This document shows, one piece after another, positions 16,465 through 25,698 of a DNA stretch of 35,234 nucleotides. Where the stretch lies: contig JAFTVW010000043.1 in NCBI GenBank assembly GCA_017465605.1, forward strand, positions 1-35,234, read 5' to 3'. The position numbers and the translations under genes were made by a program. Position 1 is the first letter of the stretch. Every line of letters starts with the position of its first letter. The notes beneath the pieces were generated by a model. The model did no database searches. It worked only from the letters and a program-made list of their open reading frames with translations, and was not told where the DNA came from. This DNA comes from Alistipes sp. (GTDB lineage: Bacteria; Bacteroidota; Bacteroidia; Bacteroidales; Rikenellaceae).

Positions 16465-17313
16465 TTAATTGATAATTCTCACCTTCGCGGCACACTCATA
16501 ACCCTCCTCATAGAGCGCAAGCAGCTTGGCCGCATCACGTTCCATACGGTCAACCTCGATGGGTCGCTCTGGGCGGATAACCACTAAATCGCCCTTTGCT
16601 TCAAGCTGCTCAACATTAGATATCTGCTCGTTATACACCCCGTTACGTTCCTTGATGGCTCGGCGCAATTCAGGATATTTACGATAGAAAAACGGAGGCA
16701 CAGGAGTAGGTTTTGTCGATTTACGATAGCCCCGATTACGAGTAAGCACCACAATATTATTGTCGTAGCCCAGCGACTGCGCACGTCGCAACGGAATAGA
16801 ATCGGCGATACCACCATCGAGCATAGGTCGGCCATCTATATAGCTTATGGGTGACACAAATGGCAGGCTACTCGACGCCTTCACCAAATCTATAATTCTT
16901 GCAGGGTCTTGCTTCTCCTCAAAATAACACGCTTGGCCCGTGTGGCAATCGGTTGTCACCATCTCGAAATGCTCCTTGCAAGCAGCAAAACGGTCGTAAT
17001 CGTATGGGATTATCTTTTCGGGGAATGTGTGGAAAAGCAGTTCGAAATCCATCAAGTTTCCTTTCAGCAGAAGTTGTTTAAGACCTATGTAATGGTACTT
17101 CTGCAACAAATCAATATTGCTATATTTGGCGCGACCTCGCTGCTCCGACATATACGAAAGACCGTTGCAAGCACCAGCACTCACACCAATCGTATATGGG
17201 AATCGCACCCCTCTATCCATAAAATTATCCAGCACTCCGCAGGTAAACACACCGCGCATACCTCCACCTTCGAGTACCAAGCCCGACCTCGGAGTCAATT
17301 TATATTCTGTCAT
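16465..17313 (-). CDS. Patatin-like phospholipase family protein
   Basis: A 282-residue cytoplasmic-type acyl hydrolase with no signal peptide. The oxyanion loop is GGGMRG (16-21), the nucleophile elbow is GVSAG with Ser45, and the dyad aspartate is Asp166 in LDGGIADSIP. All catalytic elements are intact. Its length and its RNRGYRKS region resemble the bacterial YjjU-like patatin group. The natural lipid substrate is unknown. It lies 131 bp downstream of uxaA on the same strand; a TATCTTTG box upstream suggests its own promoter, so it may not belong to the uronate operon. Confidence 0.92.
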   Translation of the reverse strand: MTEYKLTPRSGLVLEGGGMRGVFTCGVLDNFMDRGVRFPYTIGVSAGACNGLSYMSEQRGRAKYSNIDLLQKYHYIGLKQLLLKGNLMDFELLFHTFPEKIIPYDYDRFAACKEHFEMVTTDCHTGQACYFEEKQDPARIIDLVKASSSLPFVSPISYIDGRPMLDGGIADSIPLRRAQSLGYDNNIVVLTRNRGYRKSTKPTPVPPFFYRKYPELRRAIKERNGVYNEQISNVEQLEAKGDLVVIRPERPIEVDRMERDAAKLLALYEEGYECAAKVRIIN

Positions 17314-17330
17314 AACATCTGTTTTCAGCG

Positions 17331-17338
17331 CAAAGATA
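17331..17338 (-). promoter_or_regulatory. -7 box for the patatin-like gene
   Basis: The minus strand reads TATCTTTG, matching TAnnTTTG, 18 bp upstream of the patatin start. No clear TTG is found at the -33 position. Confidence 0.35.
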
Positions 17339-17444
17339 CAAATTTCCCGCCTAACAGTGAATTGCCTTCAATCTATAATAAAAATATACGGCACCATACC
17401 CACTCACCATCACACGCGCCCTAATGCCCCGTTCATCGCCGCTA

Positions 17445-18947
17445 CTACAACGTCACACCGCTCTTGAAGATTGCAAGTTCCTTGAATCCGGCCTGTTCGT
17501 GCTTTAACTCCTTGCCGTTGACAACGGCCAATACCTCATCTACAAGATGGCACAAAACCTGCTGCACATCTACCTGCGGCTCAACCATAACACCCGCATC
17601 GAAATCTATCCAGCCTGCTTTGAATCGAGCGAGGTGGGAGTTCGTGGAGATTTTCATAGTGGGGACAACCGTACCAAATGGAGTACCTCGCCCCGTAGTA
17701 AACAGCACAATCTGACACCCCGACAAGGCCAACGCCGACGATGCTACAAGGTCGTTACCAGATGCCTGCAACAGATTAAGGCCACTACGCTTTATCGGTG
17801 CGCAATAACTCAACACACCGACTACCGCCTGACTGCCACCCTTCTGCACGCAGCCCAACGATTTCTCCTCCAATGTTGTAATTCCACCACTCTTGTTTCC
17901 GGGCGAAGGATTTTCGTAGATTGGCTGATTATAGCTTCTGAAATACTCCTTAAAGTCGTTTATCAACTTAACAGTACTATCGAACACGCTCCTATCTGCT
18001 GCTCGATTCATCAAGATTGTCTCGGCTCCAAACATCTCTGGCACTTCCGTCAACACAGTTGTACCGCCGCGCGAAATCAACCAATCCGAGAATTGTCCCA
18101 CAAGCGGATTAGCCGTGATTCCCGACAAACCATCAGAACCACCACACTTCAACCCGACACGCAAAAGACTGAGTGGCAACGGTTCTCGCTTATCGCCGCG
18201 CATCTCCTCTACAAGTTCACTGCATAGCTTAAAGCCCTCCTCTACTTCATCTTCAACCTGTTGCGCAACCAAGAAACGCACTCGCTCACAATCCCAATCG
18301 CCGAGTAATTCTTTGAGCGATGCAATTTGGTTGTTCTCACAACCCAATCCCAGCACCAACACTCCTCCCGCGTTTGGGTGCTTGATAAGTGCAGCCAAAG
18401 CTCGCTGGGTGTTAGCGTGGTCTTCGCCCAACTGCGAACAACCGTAATTGTGGGTAAAAGCTCGTACATCATCTAATTGCGAACAGTCGCACTCTCGCTT
18501 TACACGCTCAACAATAGCCTGCGCCTGACCATTCACACAACCCACAGTAGGCACGACCCACAACTCATTACGGATACCCATCTGACCATCTTTGCGCAAA
18601 TAACCCATCACACTGGGCGCATCGTTGATAGACGTTTCAGTCTGACAAAGTGTAGGCAACGGATTGTATTGGTATTCCAAATTATCTTGCAAATTGGTGG
18701 ATAAATTATGCGAATGAATCCACTCGCCTCGCCTAACGGGGCGAGTGAGATGACCTATCGGATAACCATATTTTATAACGTTGTCACCCAAAGCCATATC
18801 CTGTAACGCAAACTTATGACCGCAAGCAATATCATCTTGTAGTACGACCTCCTGCTGCCCAACAACAACAGTCTCGCCTCGGCTCAAATCCTCGGCAAGA
18901 GCGATAGCCACATTATCTGCGGCATTTATTTTCAAGTACCTCTTCAT
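17445..18947 (-). CDS. uxaA: Altronate dehydratase
   Basis: UxaA dehydrates D-altronate to 2-keto-3-deoxygluconate (KDG) in the galacturonate pathway. The product is 500 residues. An N-terminal SAF domain (about 1-90) carries the CGHKFAL stretch. The catalytic domain has GYLRKDGQMGIRNELWVVPTVGCVNG, THNYGCSQLGEDH, GLGCENNQ, LKCGGSDGLSGITANP and TGRGTPFGTVVPTMKIS, all typical of the UxaA/GarD family. I start at the ATG at 18947 (MKRYLKI), since the four codons upstream do not fit the family. This start lies inside uxaB and overlaps it by 35 bp, suggesting translational coupling. Confidence 0.96.
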   Translation of the reverse strand: MKRYLKINAADNVAIALAEDLSRGETVVVGQQEVVLQDDIACGHKFALQDMALGDNVIKYGYPIGHLTRPVRRGEWIHSHNLSTNLQDNLEYQYNPLPTLCQTETSINDAPSVMGYLRKDGQMGIRNELWVVPTVGCVNGQAQAIVERVKRECDCSQLDDVRAFTHNYGCSQLGEDHANTQRALAALIKHPNAGGVLVLGLGCENNQIASLKELLGDWDCERVRFLVAQQVEDEVEEGFKLCSELVEEMRGDKREPLPLSLLRVGLKCGGSDGLSGITANPLVGQFSDWLISRGGTTVLTEVPEMFGAETILMNRAADRSVFDSTVKLINDFKEYFRSYNQPIYENPSPGNKSGGITTLEEKSLGCVQKGGSQAVVGVLSYCAPIKRSGLNLLQASGNDLVASSALALSGCQIVLFTTGRGTPFGTVVPTMKISTNSHLARFKAGWIDFDAGVMVEPQVDVQQVLCHLVDEVLAVVNGKELKHEQAGFKELAIFKSGVTL

Positions 18948-20436
18948 CGCTGACAACATTAATTATTAAACCCAAATCGTTTAACCCAAAAAAACGCTTT
19001 AACGTAGCGGCCATACCATTATGCTCGATATAATTCAGATAACCCGCAACCATTGGCACAAATCCCGTCACCTCCGAGAAATCGGCCTTGAAAATTCCGC
19101 TATTGCATACAATATTGGTAACGGTTGCCTCGATATTCTCTGAATCCCAATTTTCGCGGATATAGGCAACGTGCTCGGGCGTATCATCGGGAGTAAAGCC
19201 ACTATTCGGACTATAATATGCCAAAAGAGCAGCGAATGTCATACACTCATACTCGGCCACACGCCCAAGTTTAATCCAATTATCCAGCAACGATGGATAG
19301 TTACGCGCCTCCCACTTCGATAGCGAGTTGAGAGAGATGGATTTTAATTGATGCTTTATATATGGATTGTAGAATCGCTCCAAAATACTCGCGGCAAACT
19401 CCTTTAACTCCTGCGGCTCACCACTAATCATTGGAATCACATCGTATGCCACCATTCGATTTACGAATGTCTCGATATCTGAATTATTGAAGGCATCGAC
19501 AACCGTCTGGCAACCCATCAGCAATCCCATCGCAACCATTCCCGTATGCGAGCCATTTAAGATTCGCACTTTCTTATCGCGGTAAGAGTCAACCGAAGGG
19601 GTAAACACCACATTCAGGCCAGCTTGGTCTAACGGCAATAGTTCTTTTGCTCGCTCATAACCTTCGCCGCCAATAACCCATAGGTGATACAATTCGCCCA
19701 CCACAACGGCATTATCGTCGTAACCAATCTCCTGCTTCACTTCATCGATTCTGTCATCGGGAAAACCTGAGACAATACGGTCAACGAGCGAATTGCAGAA
19801 GCTACAACTACTCTCTACCCAATCCACAAACTCCTGCTCCAAATTGCAGCGACGAGCGTGACGCAAAACATACTCTTTGAGCGTCGAGCCATTATTTTCG
19901 ATAAGTTCACAGCATATAATCACAAGCCCATTCGACTTATCGCCCCCAAAATGCTTATATCGGCGATACAACAGAGCCGCTATTTTGGCAGGAAAAGAGA
20001 TTGGCGGACAAGCCTCCAAATCATCTTCCTCTTCGTAACGGATACCCGCCTCGGTGGTATTGGAGATTATAAGATTAAGCTCAGGACTGAGTATATACTG
20101 CTCGTATTTTTCATACTCCTCGTAGGGATTAAACGAATCCATCACACTCCGCACCATACGGACATCTCGCTTGGGTTGTTTATGCTCGATGCCCTCCAAA
20201 TAGACGTGATACATATTATCTTGCCGTTGCAGTACATCAAGCATCTGCTCTGCACCACCTGCCTTGCGGGGGCGAGGTTTGCAGATTGCCACACCTGCAT
20301 TCATCACACCCTTTTCATTGGCTATATCAATAGCCCAATCGGCAAATGCACGCAAGAAATTACCTTCGCCAAATTGCAGAATACGAACAGGGCGTTCAAC
20401 TCTTTCAACCGTAGATTTATTTAAATTCTTAATCAT
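18913..20436 (-). CDS. uxaB: Tagaturonate reductase
   Basis: UxaB reduces D-tagaturonate to D-altronate with NADH. The 507-residue protein belongs to the mannitol dehydrogenase-like long-chain family. It has the nucleotide-fold start RILQFGEGNFLRAFADW (about 18-34), NTTEAGIRYEE near the middle, and the catalytic KKVRILNGSHTGM stretch with the family's Lys/Asn/His pattern. The related mannonate oxidoreductase UxuB is an alternative, but pairing with uxaA points to UxaB. It follows the GH2-like gene by 32 bp and overlaps uxaA. Tagaturonate would come from galacturonate through UxaC, not found here. Confidence 0.93.
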   Translation of the reverse strand: MIKNLNKSTVERVERPVRILQFGEGNFLRAFADWAIDIANEKGVMNAGVAICKPRPRKAGGAEQMLDVLQRQDNMYHVYLEGIEHKQPKRDVRMVRSVMDSFNPYEEYEKYEQYILSPELNLIISNTTEAGIRYEEEDDLEACPPISFPAKIAALLYRRYKHFGGDKSNGLVIICCELIENNGSTLKEYVLRHARRCNLEQEFVDWVESSCSFCNSLVDRIVSGFPDDRIDEVKQEIGYDDNAVVVGELYHLWVIGGEGYERAKELLPLDQAGLNVVFTPSVDSYRDKKVRILNGSHTGMVAMGLLMGCQTVVDAFNNSDIETFVNRMVAYDVIPMISGEPQELKEFAASILERFYNPYIKHQLKSISLNSLSKWEARNYPSLLDNWIKLGRVAEYECMTFAALLAYYSPNSGFTPDDTPEHVAYIRENWDSENIEATVTNIVCNSGIFKADFSEVTGFVPMVAGYLNYIEHNGMAATLKRFFGLNDLGLIINVVSDEEVLENKCRR

Positions 20437-20468
20437 ATTACTCTATCGTTGTTAAGAAACGGTTTTAT

Positions 20469-23363
20469 TTACTCGATTTTCTGAATCTTATACACCACGA
20501 AGTAGCAACCTTCGCCCTTATTGCGGAAACGGAAAGGCTCCAAACGTGTGGTACTACGGCCTGCGCTAACCTCCACACCCTTAAATTGTTTGCGCTCGAC
20601 AACTCGGCCCGCGGTACTTTGCAATTCTATGGTAAGATTCACCTTGCACGCCTCCTCCATATTGAAGATAACGGGACGTATCTGGTCTTGTGGTCCATAC
20701 ACCACATCTACATCGTCGCTCGCAGCCCAAATTCTATTGAATGCCATACGGTTGGCGTGGAATGCAAGTTTCGGCACATAGAACGGGTCAACAAGAGGCT
20801 TCTGATAGGTAAACATATTGGGGCCTGATTCCATCGAGCACCACGAATAACCACACACTCCTGCCATAGTCTGAATCTTCATTGACTCCCAAGCCGAGAA
20901 GGCCTGAAATGCCTGACTCGCACGCCACTCCGTAGCTTGCAGATTGCGACCAATGCTACCCTTCTCGTAATCCCACTCATAAGACTGCACCTTATACCAC
21001 GGCTCACGACGTGCCAACTCCCAGTTGGGTTGTGCTGCCGACTCCTCGTGTTCGAAGTTGAAATAGCACAAATCTTTGGCCTCCAAGCACTCCTTCGCCC
21101 AATCAGATGGGTGATTTCGGAGCTTGCTCCACTTTGCACCGTAGCCCGTATATGCATCTTGGCTTCCACGCGTCATCATCTTGTGCATCAACAACGGATT
21201 GGGAGCTACCTCATTGCCCTTGAAATCCCGTGTACCACGATAGCTGGCATATTGAGTATGCTGCCAGAACGAGGTGGGTGAAATAAGTCGGCTGGTATCG
21301 GTTGCTATGATGGTTGAAATTATGGCATTGAAATAGTCCTCAGTCTCCGAGAATGGGTGCTGCTTGAATCGGTTGGGGTGGTTGCTGGCCTCCCACATCA
21401 CAATCGATGGGTGGTTATACACCTGCTTCATATAGGCTGGGAAATGCTCTATATCAACATTGAAGGCATTTCCTTCACGAATCCAGCCCGCACTCTGCCA
21501 CAAGATATAGAAACCAAGTTGGTCGGCATACTCGGCATATCGTGGGTCGTTGACTCCCTCCGAAACGTGCATCTCGGCGTGGATATGGATTCTTAGCATA
21601 TTACCTCCAAGTTTTTCGCTCATCATAAAATCACGCATAACCTGCTCGTCGGTTGCACAACGCACGTGCTTTGCGATATTTTCGATTGGCAGACGATAAC
21701 CAAAATTCTGCGCCCCGTTGAGCATCTCAGGCTTGTTGTTGATATAAAGCAGGCCCTCACGTTGCTCGATTATGCGGACACCCGTAGTGGTGACATAATC
21801 ATCAATCGGCGTACCCTTCTCATCTTTCAACACCACCTCCACACGGTAGAGTTGCGGTTTGTAGGGCGACCAGAGATTTGGCGAAGGCAAAGTCACATCT
21901 ATCGCATACGAATTATTGACATTGGGGCGAATCAGTACCTCACGCGAAGCCGATGCCACACACTCACCCTCCTCTGGAAACCACGGATAGTAGTTGACCT
22001 CCAACTGAGCCTTTTTCGCAAAGACATCTTCGTTGCGGATATCAATCTTATGAGCTTGCACAGCCTCCGTATCGGAGAGTGATGTAGTATGCACCAACCC
22101 TTCGGTGATGTGCGCCTTATGCTCCGTAAGAACGAGTTTTGCACGACCCAAGAACCAACCGATATTACGGTCTGATGGAGAATGTAGCATTGGATAGCGT
22201 GAATAGTATGGCTTTACCCTTACTGCGATAACATTCTCGGCATTGGGTATTAGATACTCTCCAATCTCCACTCTCTTTGGCTCACGACCCTTTAATACCG
22301 CCGCAGGAACTCCATTTACCCATACTTCGCCCGCTGGGTCAAGTGCTTCGAGGTTAAGTTCTGCATATTTGAAATAACCAACCTTGACCTTCGTGCGCAG
22401 ATAATAGCTCTCGCCCGCTGCACTCTGTCCTCCGTGAACAGCTGGCAGGGTAACACTCTCCCACTGAGAATCATCGTAATCGTTAGCCGACCAATCTCTC
22501 ATCGAAGGTACTGCCTTGAACTCCTCGTCGAAATGAAGTATTGTAGAAAATGGCATTCGAGCATTATTCTTGTTGCGAACAAAACTATACATCGAACACT
22601 TTTCGATTGTGGCTTTACCATCAGCAGCCGACAACGCAAGTGATTCAATTTTATCTCCTATCTCCTCGCTCAGCTCAAACTCAAACACGCACTTATCGTG
22701 TGACGAAAAGAAGATTCTTCGATTCTCCAAATCGCCATACACCTCAAAATACGCCATCGGAGCGGCCAATGTGGCTTTATGTGATTTGTCGCCCACACGA
22801 GCCTCCACCCTATCACCATAGAGTGTGATATCAATCGGTTGTTTCTGCTCGGTAAGAAGTGATATTTTCAGAGCTGATGGAGCTTCATCAAGCCAGCATT
22901 TTAGCCTGAATCGCCAGTCAATCGGGCTAATCGTAGGCTTTGCCACTGCACCATCGAGGAGTAACTTTCCGTCGCTGATGCGCGCACCATCTCGGCACCA
23001 CATCTGCCACTGCTCGGCCTGCGCCTGCTCCTTGCCTGCCTTATAGCCATATGCCTGCCAATTATCAAGTGAAAGGGTACGACGTACCGATGTTGTAGGC
23101 TGAGGTTTGATTTTGGCTACTCGTTCACTAACTTCGTTATCGGTGAACATAGGAGTATTAAGTCCCTCATCTCCCCAGAACTTCGATGCATAGTCGGCAT
23201 ATCGGTTCAGAGCCTCAACTCTCTGCTCGGTATCGAACACCTCGGTCTCGCCATTAGCCTTCGCATCATTTTTGAAATGACGCATCTCAAAGATGGTTAC
23301 TTGCTGCTGAGCCGAAAGAGTAGTAGCAGTCAGCAAGAATGAAATAAATAACAACTTCCTCAT
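20469..23363 (-). CDS. Secreted GH2-like glycoside hydrolase with atypical catalytic motif
   Basis: A 964-residue protein with a signal peptide (about 1-18, LSAQ). An N-terminal region of about 250 residues is unusual for the family. It is followed by a GH2 sugar-binding jelly roll (about 275-415, with GEVWVNGVPA), an Ig-like domain (about 420-535), a TIM barrel (about 540-860) and a short beta C-terminus. The barrel contains HPSIVMWEASNHPNRF, where GH2 enzymes normally have the acid/base Glu after Asn; here it is Asn661-His662. NFEHEES (768-775) may hold the nucleophile, but I cannot place it firmly. Substrate is unknown; context suggests a uronate- or rhamnose-containing glycan. It starts 12 bp after the triple hydrolase gene and precedes uxaB by 32 bp. 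Confidence 0.85.
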   Translation of the reverse strand: MRKLLFISFLLTATTLSAQQQVTIFEMRHFKNDAKANGETEVFDTEQRVEALNRYADYASKFWGDEGLNTPMFTDNEVSERVAKIKPQPTTSVRRTLSLDNWQAYGYKAGKEQAQAEQWQMWCRDGARISDGKLLLDGAVAKPTISPIDWRFRLKCWLDEAPSALKISLLTEQKQPIDITLYGDRVEARVGDKSHKATLAAPMAYFEVYGDLENRRIFFSSHDKCVFEFELSEEIGDKIESLALSAADGKATIEKCSMYSFVRNKNNARMPFSTILHFDEEFKAVPSMRDWSANDYDDSQWESVTLPAVHGGQSAAGESYYLRTKVKVGYFKYAELNLEALDPAGEVWVNGVPAAVLKGREPKRVEIGEYLIPNAENVIAVRVKPYYSRYPMLHSPSDRNIGWFLGRAKLVLTEHKAHITEGLVHTTSLSDTEAVQAHKIDIRNEDVFAKKAQLEVNYYPWFPEEGECVASASREVLIRPNVNNSYAIDVTLPSPNLWSPYKPQLYRVEVVLKDEKGTPIDDYVTTTGVRIIEQREGLLYINNKPEMLNGAQNFGYRLPIENIAKHVRCATDEQVMRDFMMSEKLGGNMLRIHIHAEMHVSEGVNDPRYAEYADQLGFYILWQSAGWIREGNAFNVDIEHFPAYMKQVYNHPSIVMWEASNHPNRFKQHPFSETEDYFNAIISTIIATDTSRLISPTSFWQHTQYASYRGTRDFKGNEVAPNPLLMHKMMTRGSQDAYTGYGAKWSKLRNHPSDWAKECLEAKDLCYFNFEHEESAAQPNWELARREPWYKVQSYEWDYEKGSIGRNLQATEWRASQAFQAFSAWESMKIQTMAGVCGYSWCSMESGPNMFTYQKPLVDPFYVPKLAFHANRMAFNRIWAASDDVDVVYGPQDQIRPVIFNMEEACKVNLTIELQSTAGRVVERKQFKGVEVSAGRSTTRLEPFRFRNKGEGCYFVVYKIQKIE

Positions 23364-23375
23364 AATAGACTTATC

Positions 23376-25475
23376 CTATTTAGATATCAATTCTGCAATT
23401 TTCTCACTCCACATTTGGTATCCAGCACCGCTCAGATGCAGATAATCACCCGCATACAACTCCTTGCGAAGCGTTCCGTCGGGTTGCACAAACCACTCGG
23501 TGGGATTGATATACTCCACGCCCTTAATCTTCTTTGTAGCAAGTATTGAGTGAATCTTGTCGCAAGCTGCACGCGTTGACGATTGGGCCTCTAATCCTGC
23601 AGGCAGTAGGCCAAACAGAATAATCCGCGACGAGGGCATTTGTCGGCGAGCCTCCTCGGCACAAGCCACAATACCTTCGGCTATGAGTTCGGGGTCATCG
23701 CCTGCAACGACGTTGTTCACGCCGATTGTAATCACTACATTCTCGGGATTGCAATGATTGTAATTACCGTTCTTGATTCGCCATAACAGATGTTGTGTTC
23801 TATCGCCCGAAATGCCGGCACTCTCCCAAACATCTTTGCCGAGTGCATTATCCATTGCCTGCTTTCCTACCTTGTGAGTTACCAGTTGGCGATTACCACC
23901 AAAACCCTGCGTGATTGAGTTTCCAAGCAATAAAAGTCGAAGATTGCGCCCCTCCAACGTATGTTCGATATCCTTCGCTACACTATGCCACTCAGAGCCT
24001 TTACTCCACCCTGCGGCCGAGCGATACTCATTACCAGGAACGGGGTGAGTGCAACGATTGTGAGAATATCCCGTTGCCTTCAAAATAAAATCGACTATCG
24101 GCTTGGGATTATTAAGCGAATGAGGGTGATGATTGACCCCAGCTTTATGAATCACCGTCATCTTACCGCCATACGAGGTCAAAGCCTTCTCGAAAATAGT
24201 TGTATTCTCATCGACGGGAACAATCTCATCGGCATCTCCCACAACGTGAATCAACGCCACATCAGATTTGGCAAATTGTTTAGCGTGATTGACTGGATTC
24301 TTTTGCCAAGCCTTAGCTCCGGCAATATCCGTAAAGCCATAGGCCGCCATCATTGTTTTGATGCAACCCGCATCGCCCCGATACTTTCCTTCGCCTATTG
24401 GCCAGCTCTTCAAGTCCATTACGGGAGCATCACCATATATACAAGCCACCTTCGAAAGATTCTTGACGGCCCAATTATATATTATCAAACCGCCTCGGCT
24501 CATACCTTCGAGTACTGTCTTTCGATTCAGACCAGCTTTTACTGCTAATTTATAGAACGTATCCCATCGCTCCACAGCCTTCGGCGAGCCATACAAATCC
24601 CCCACTTCGCAATAGGTGAGATGGAATCCTCGCTCCAACAAATCGATATCGGTCTGTGGTTCGTGACCCCAGAAACGGGCGCGCCAAATCCAAGGATTAC
24701 CCTCGGCCACTTGATGTGGCTCAACAATGTAATAGCGCACACCTTCGTTGTCGAACTCATAGCCTTTATAGCCGTGAAAATTAAATTCACGTTTAGGTTT
24801 GATGGCAAAACGCCCTACCACATCGGCCTTTCGAGAAGGCACAACCGAAAGATAGCTATAAATTTTCTCCACAATATCGCCAGCACCTATCGACGAAGGG
24901 TGCAATCTATCAGTCATAAGGTATTCAACCCACTTGTCGCCGAATATATTGTGCAGATTTATGATATCGAGATTACGCTCATAGGCCGTCTGCTCGATTA
25001 CAGGAATTATCTCTTTGCATATGACTTGGTCTTGATTTGATTGTAGGAAACAGCGCACAGGAGTCATCAAAATAACCCTCGGGCGTGATGGCAAGTTACG
25101 ATACACATCTACCAACTTACGATAATCGTGGCCAAAATTGGCACGCCACTTATCGTTGCGATGGTTGGCATCATTAGTACCCAACTTTATAATCACCACA
25201 TCGGGATTATAATCAAGCGAGCGACGATATTGTTCGGTCTCGACGTATGGATATAGGCCCTCGCAGAGAGCGGTTGTCCCTGAAACTCCAAAATTTACAA
25301 TCTCGTACTCTTCGCCCAGCCACGCTTGCAACTGAACAGGAAAACAATTCTGCTCTCGATTGGCGACATAGGCTCCATAGGTAATACTATTACCCACACA
25401 AGCGACTTTTATCTTTTGTGCATAAGACTCGATGGCCACCATCAAGCAGACCATCAAAAATATAAATTTCTTCAT
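23376..25475 (-). CDS. Secreted triple hydrolase: SGNH, alpha/beta-hydrolase, SGNH
   Basis: A 699-residue protein with a signal peptide (about 1-19, ESYAQ) and three hydrolase domains in one chain. Domain 1 (about 21-212) is SGNH type: GNS with Ser30, Gly66, Asn101 in GTND, and Asp189-His192 in DRLH. Domain 2 (about 230-470) is alpha/beta-hydrolase type: GMSRGG with Ser326, an acid at Asp414 or Asp416 (GDADEIVP), and a His in NHHPH at 449-452. Domain 3 (about 500-699) is again SGNH: GNS with Ser520, Gly557, Asn587, and Asp677-His680 in DYLH. All three active sites look complete. The likely activity is removal of ester groups (acetyl, methyl, feruloyl or similar) from plant glycans; this is inference. 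It is first in the operon with the GH2-like gene, uxaB and uxaA. Confidence 0.9.
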   Translation of the reverse strand: MKKFIFLMVCLMVAIESYAQKIKVACVGNSITYGAYVANREQNCFPVQLQAWLGEEYEIVNFGVSGTTALCEGLYPYVETEQYRRSLDYNPDVVIIKLGTNDANHRNDKWRANFGHDYRKLVDVYRNLPSRPRVILMTPVRCFLQSNQDQVICKEIIPVIEQTAYERNLDIINLHNIFGDKWVEYLMTDRLHPSSIGAGDIVEKIYSYLSVVPSRKADVVGRFAIKPKREFNFHGYKGYEFDNEGVRYYIVEPHQVAEGNPWIWRARFWGHEPQTDIDLLERGFHLTYCEVGDLYGSPKAVERWDTFYKLAVKAGLNRKTVLEGMSRGGLIIYNWAVKNLSKVACIYGDAPVMDLKSWPIGEGKYRGDAGCIKTMMAAYGFTDIAGAKAWQKNPVNHAKQFAKSDVALIHVVGDADEIVPVDENTTIFEKALTSYGGKMTVIHKAGVNHHPHSLNNPKPIVDFILKATGYSHNRCTHPVPGNEYRSAAGWSKGSEWHSVAKDIEHTLEGRNLRLLLLGNSITQGFGGNRQLVTHKVGKQAMDNALGKDVWESAGISGDRTQHLLWRIKNGNYNHCNPENVVITIGVNNVVAGDDPELIAEGIVACAEEARRQMPSSRIILFGLLPAGLEAQSSTRAACDKIHSILATKKIKGVEYINPTEWFVQPDGTLRKELYAGDYLHLSGAGYQMWSEKIAELISK

Positions 25476-25506
25476 AATATAGTTATGTAATTAGGTTTCC
25501 TTTGAG

Positions 25507-25514
25507 CAAAGTTA
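25507..25514 (-). promoter_or_regulatory. -7 box for the triple hydrolase-uxaBA operon
   Basis: The minus strand reads TAACTTTG, matching TAnnTTTG, 32 bp upstream of the first gene's ATG. The -33 position has only a CTG. It sits in the 223-bp divergent region shared with the rhamnosidase gene. Confidence 0.45.
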
Positions 25515-25617
25515 CAAATTTTAACAAATAAATCAGTGTCCCTCACTCAAATAAAAAGCAAGCCATCAAAACTTAAATTATCAATATCAAATAATCAAGT
25601 AATTTTCATATAATATA

Positions 25618-25649
25618 TTTGCGTAATTGAGGGGTTATTGTTAAATTTG
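25618..25649 (+). promoter_or_regulatory. Promoter for the alpha-L-rhamnosidase gene
   Basis: TTTG at 25618-25621 and TAAATTTG at 25642-25649 are separated by 20 bp, a full match to the Bacteroidota housekeeping promoter. The predicted transcript start is around 25656, about 40 nt before the ATG. Confidence 0.65.
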
Positions 25650-25698
25650 TTCTAATGTTTTGCATTTAGGTTGCACAAAATTTTTAACTCAAATCTAT

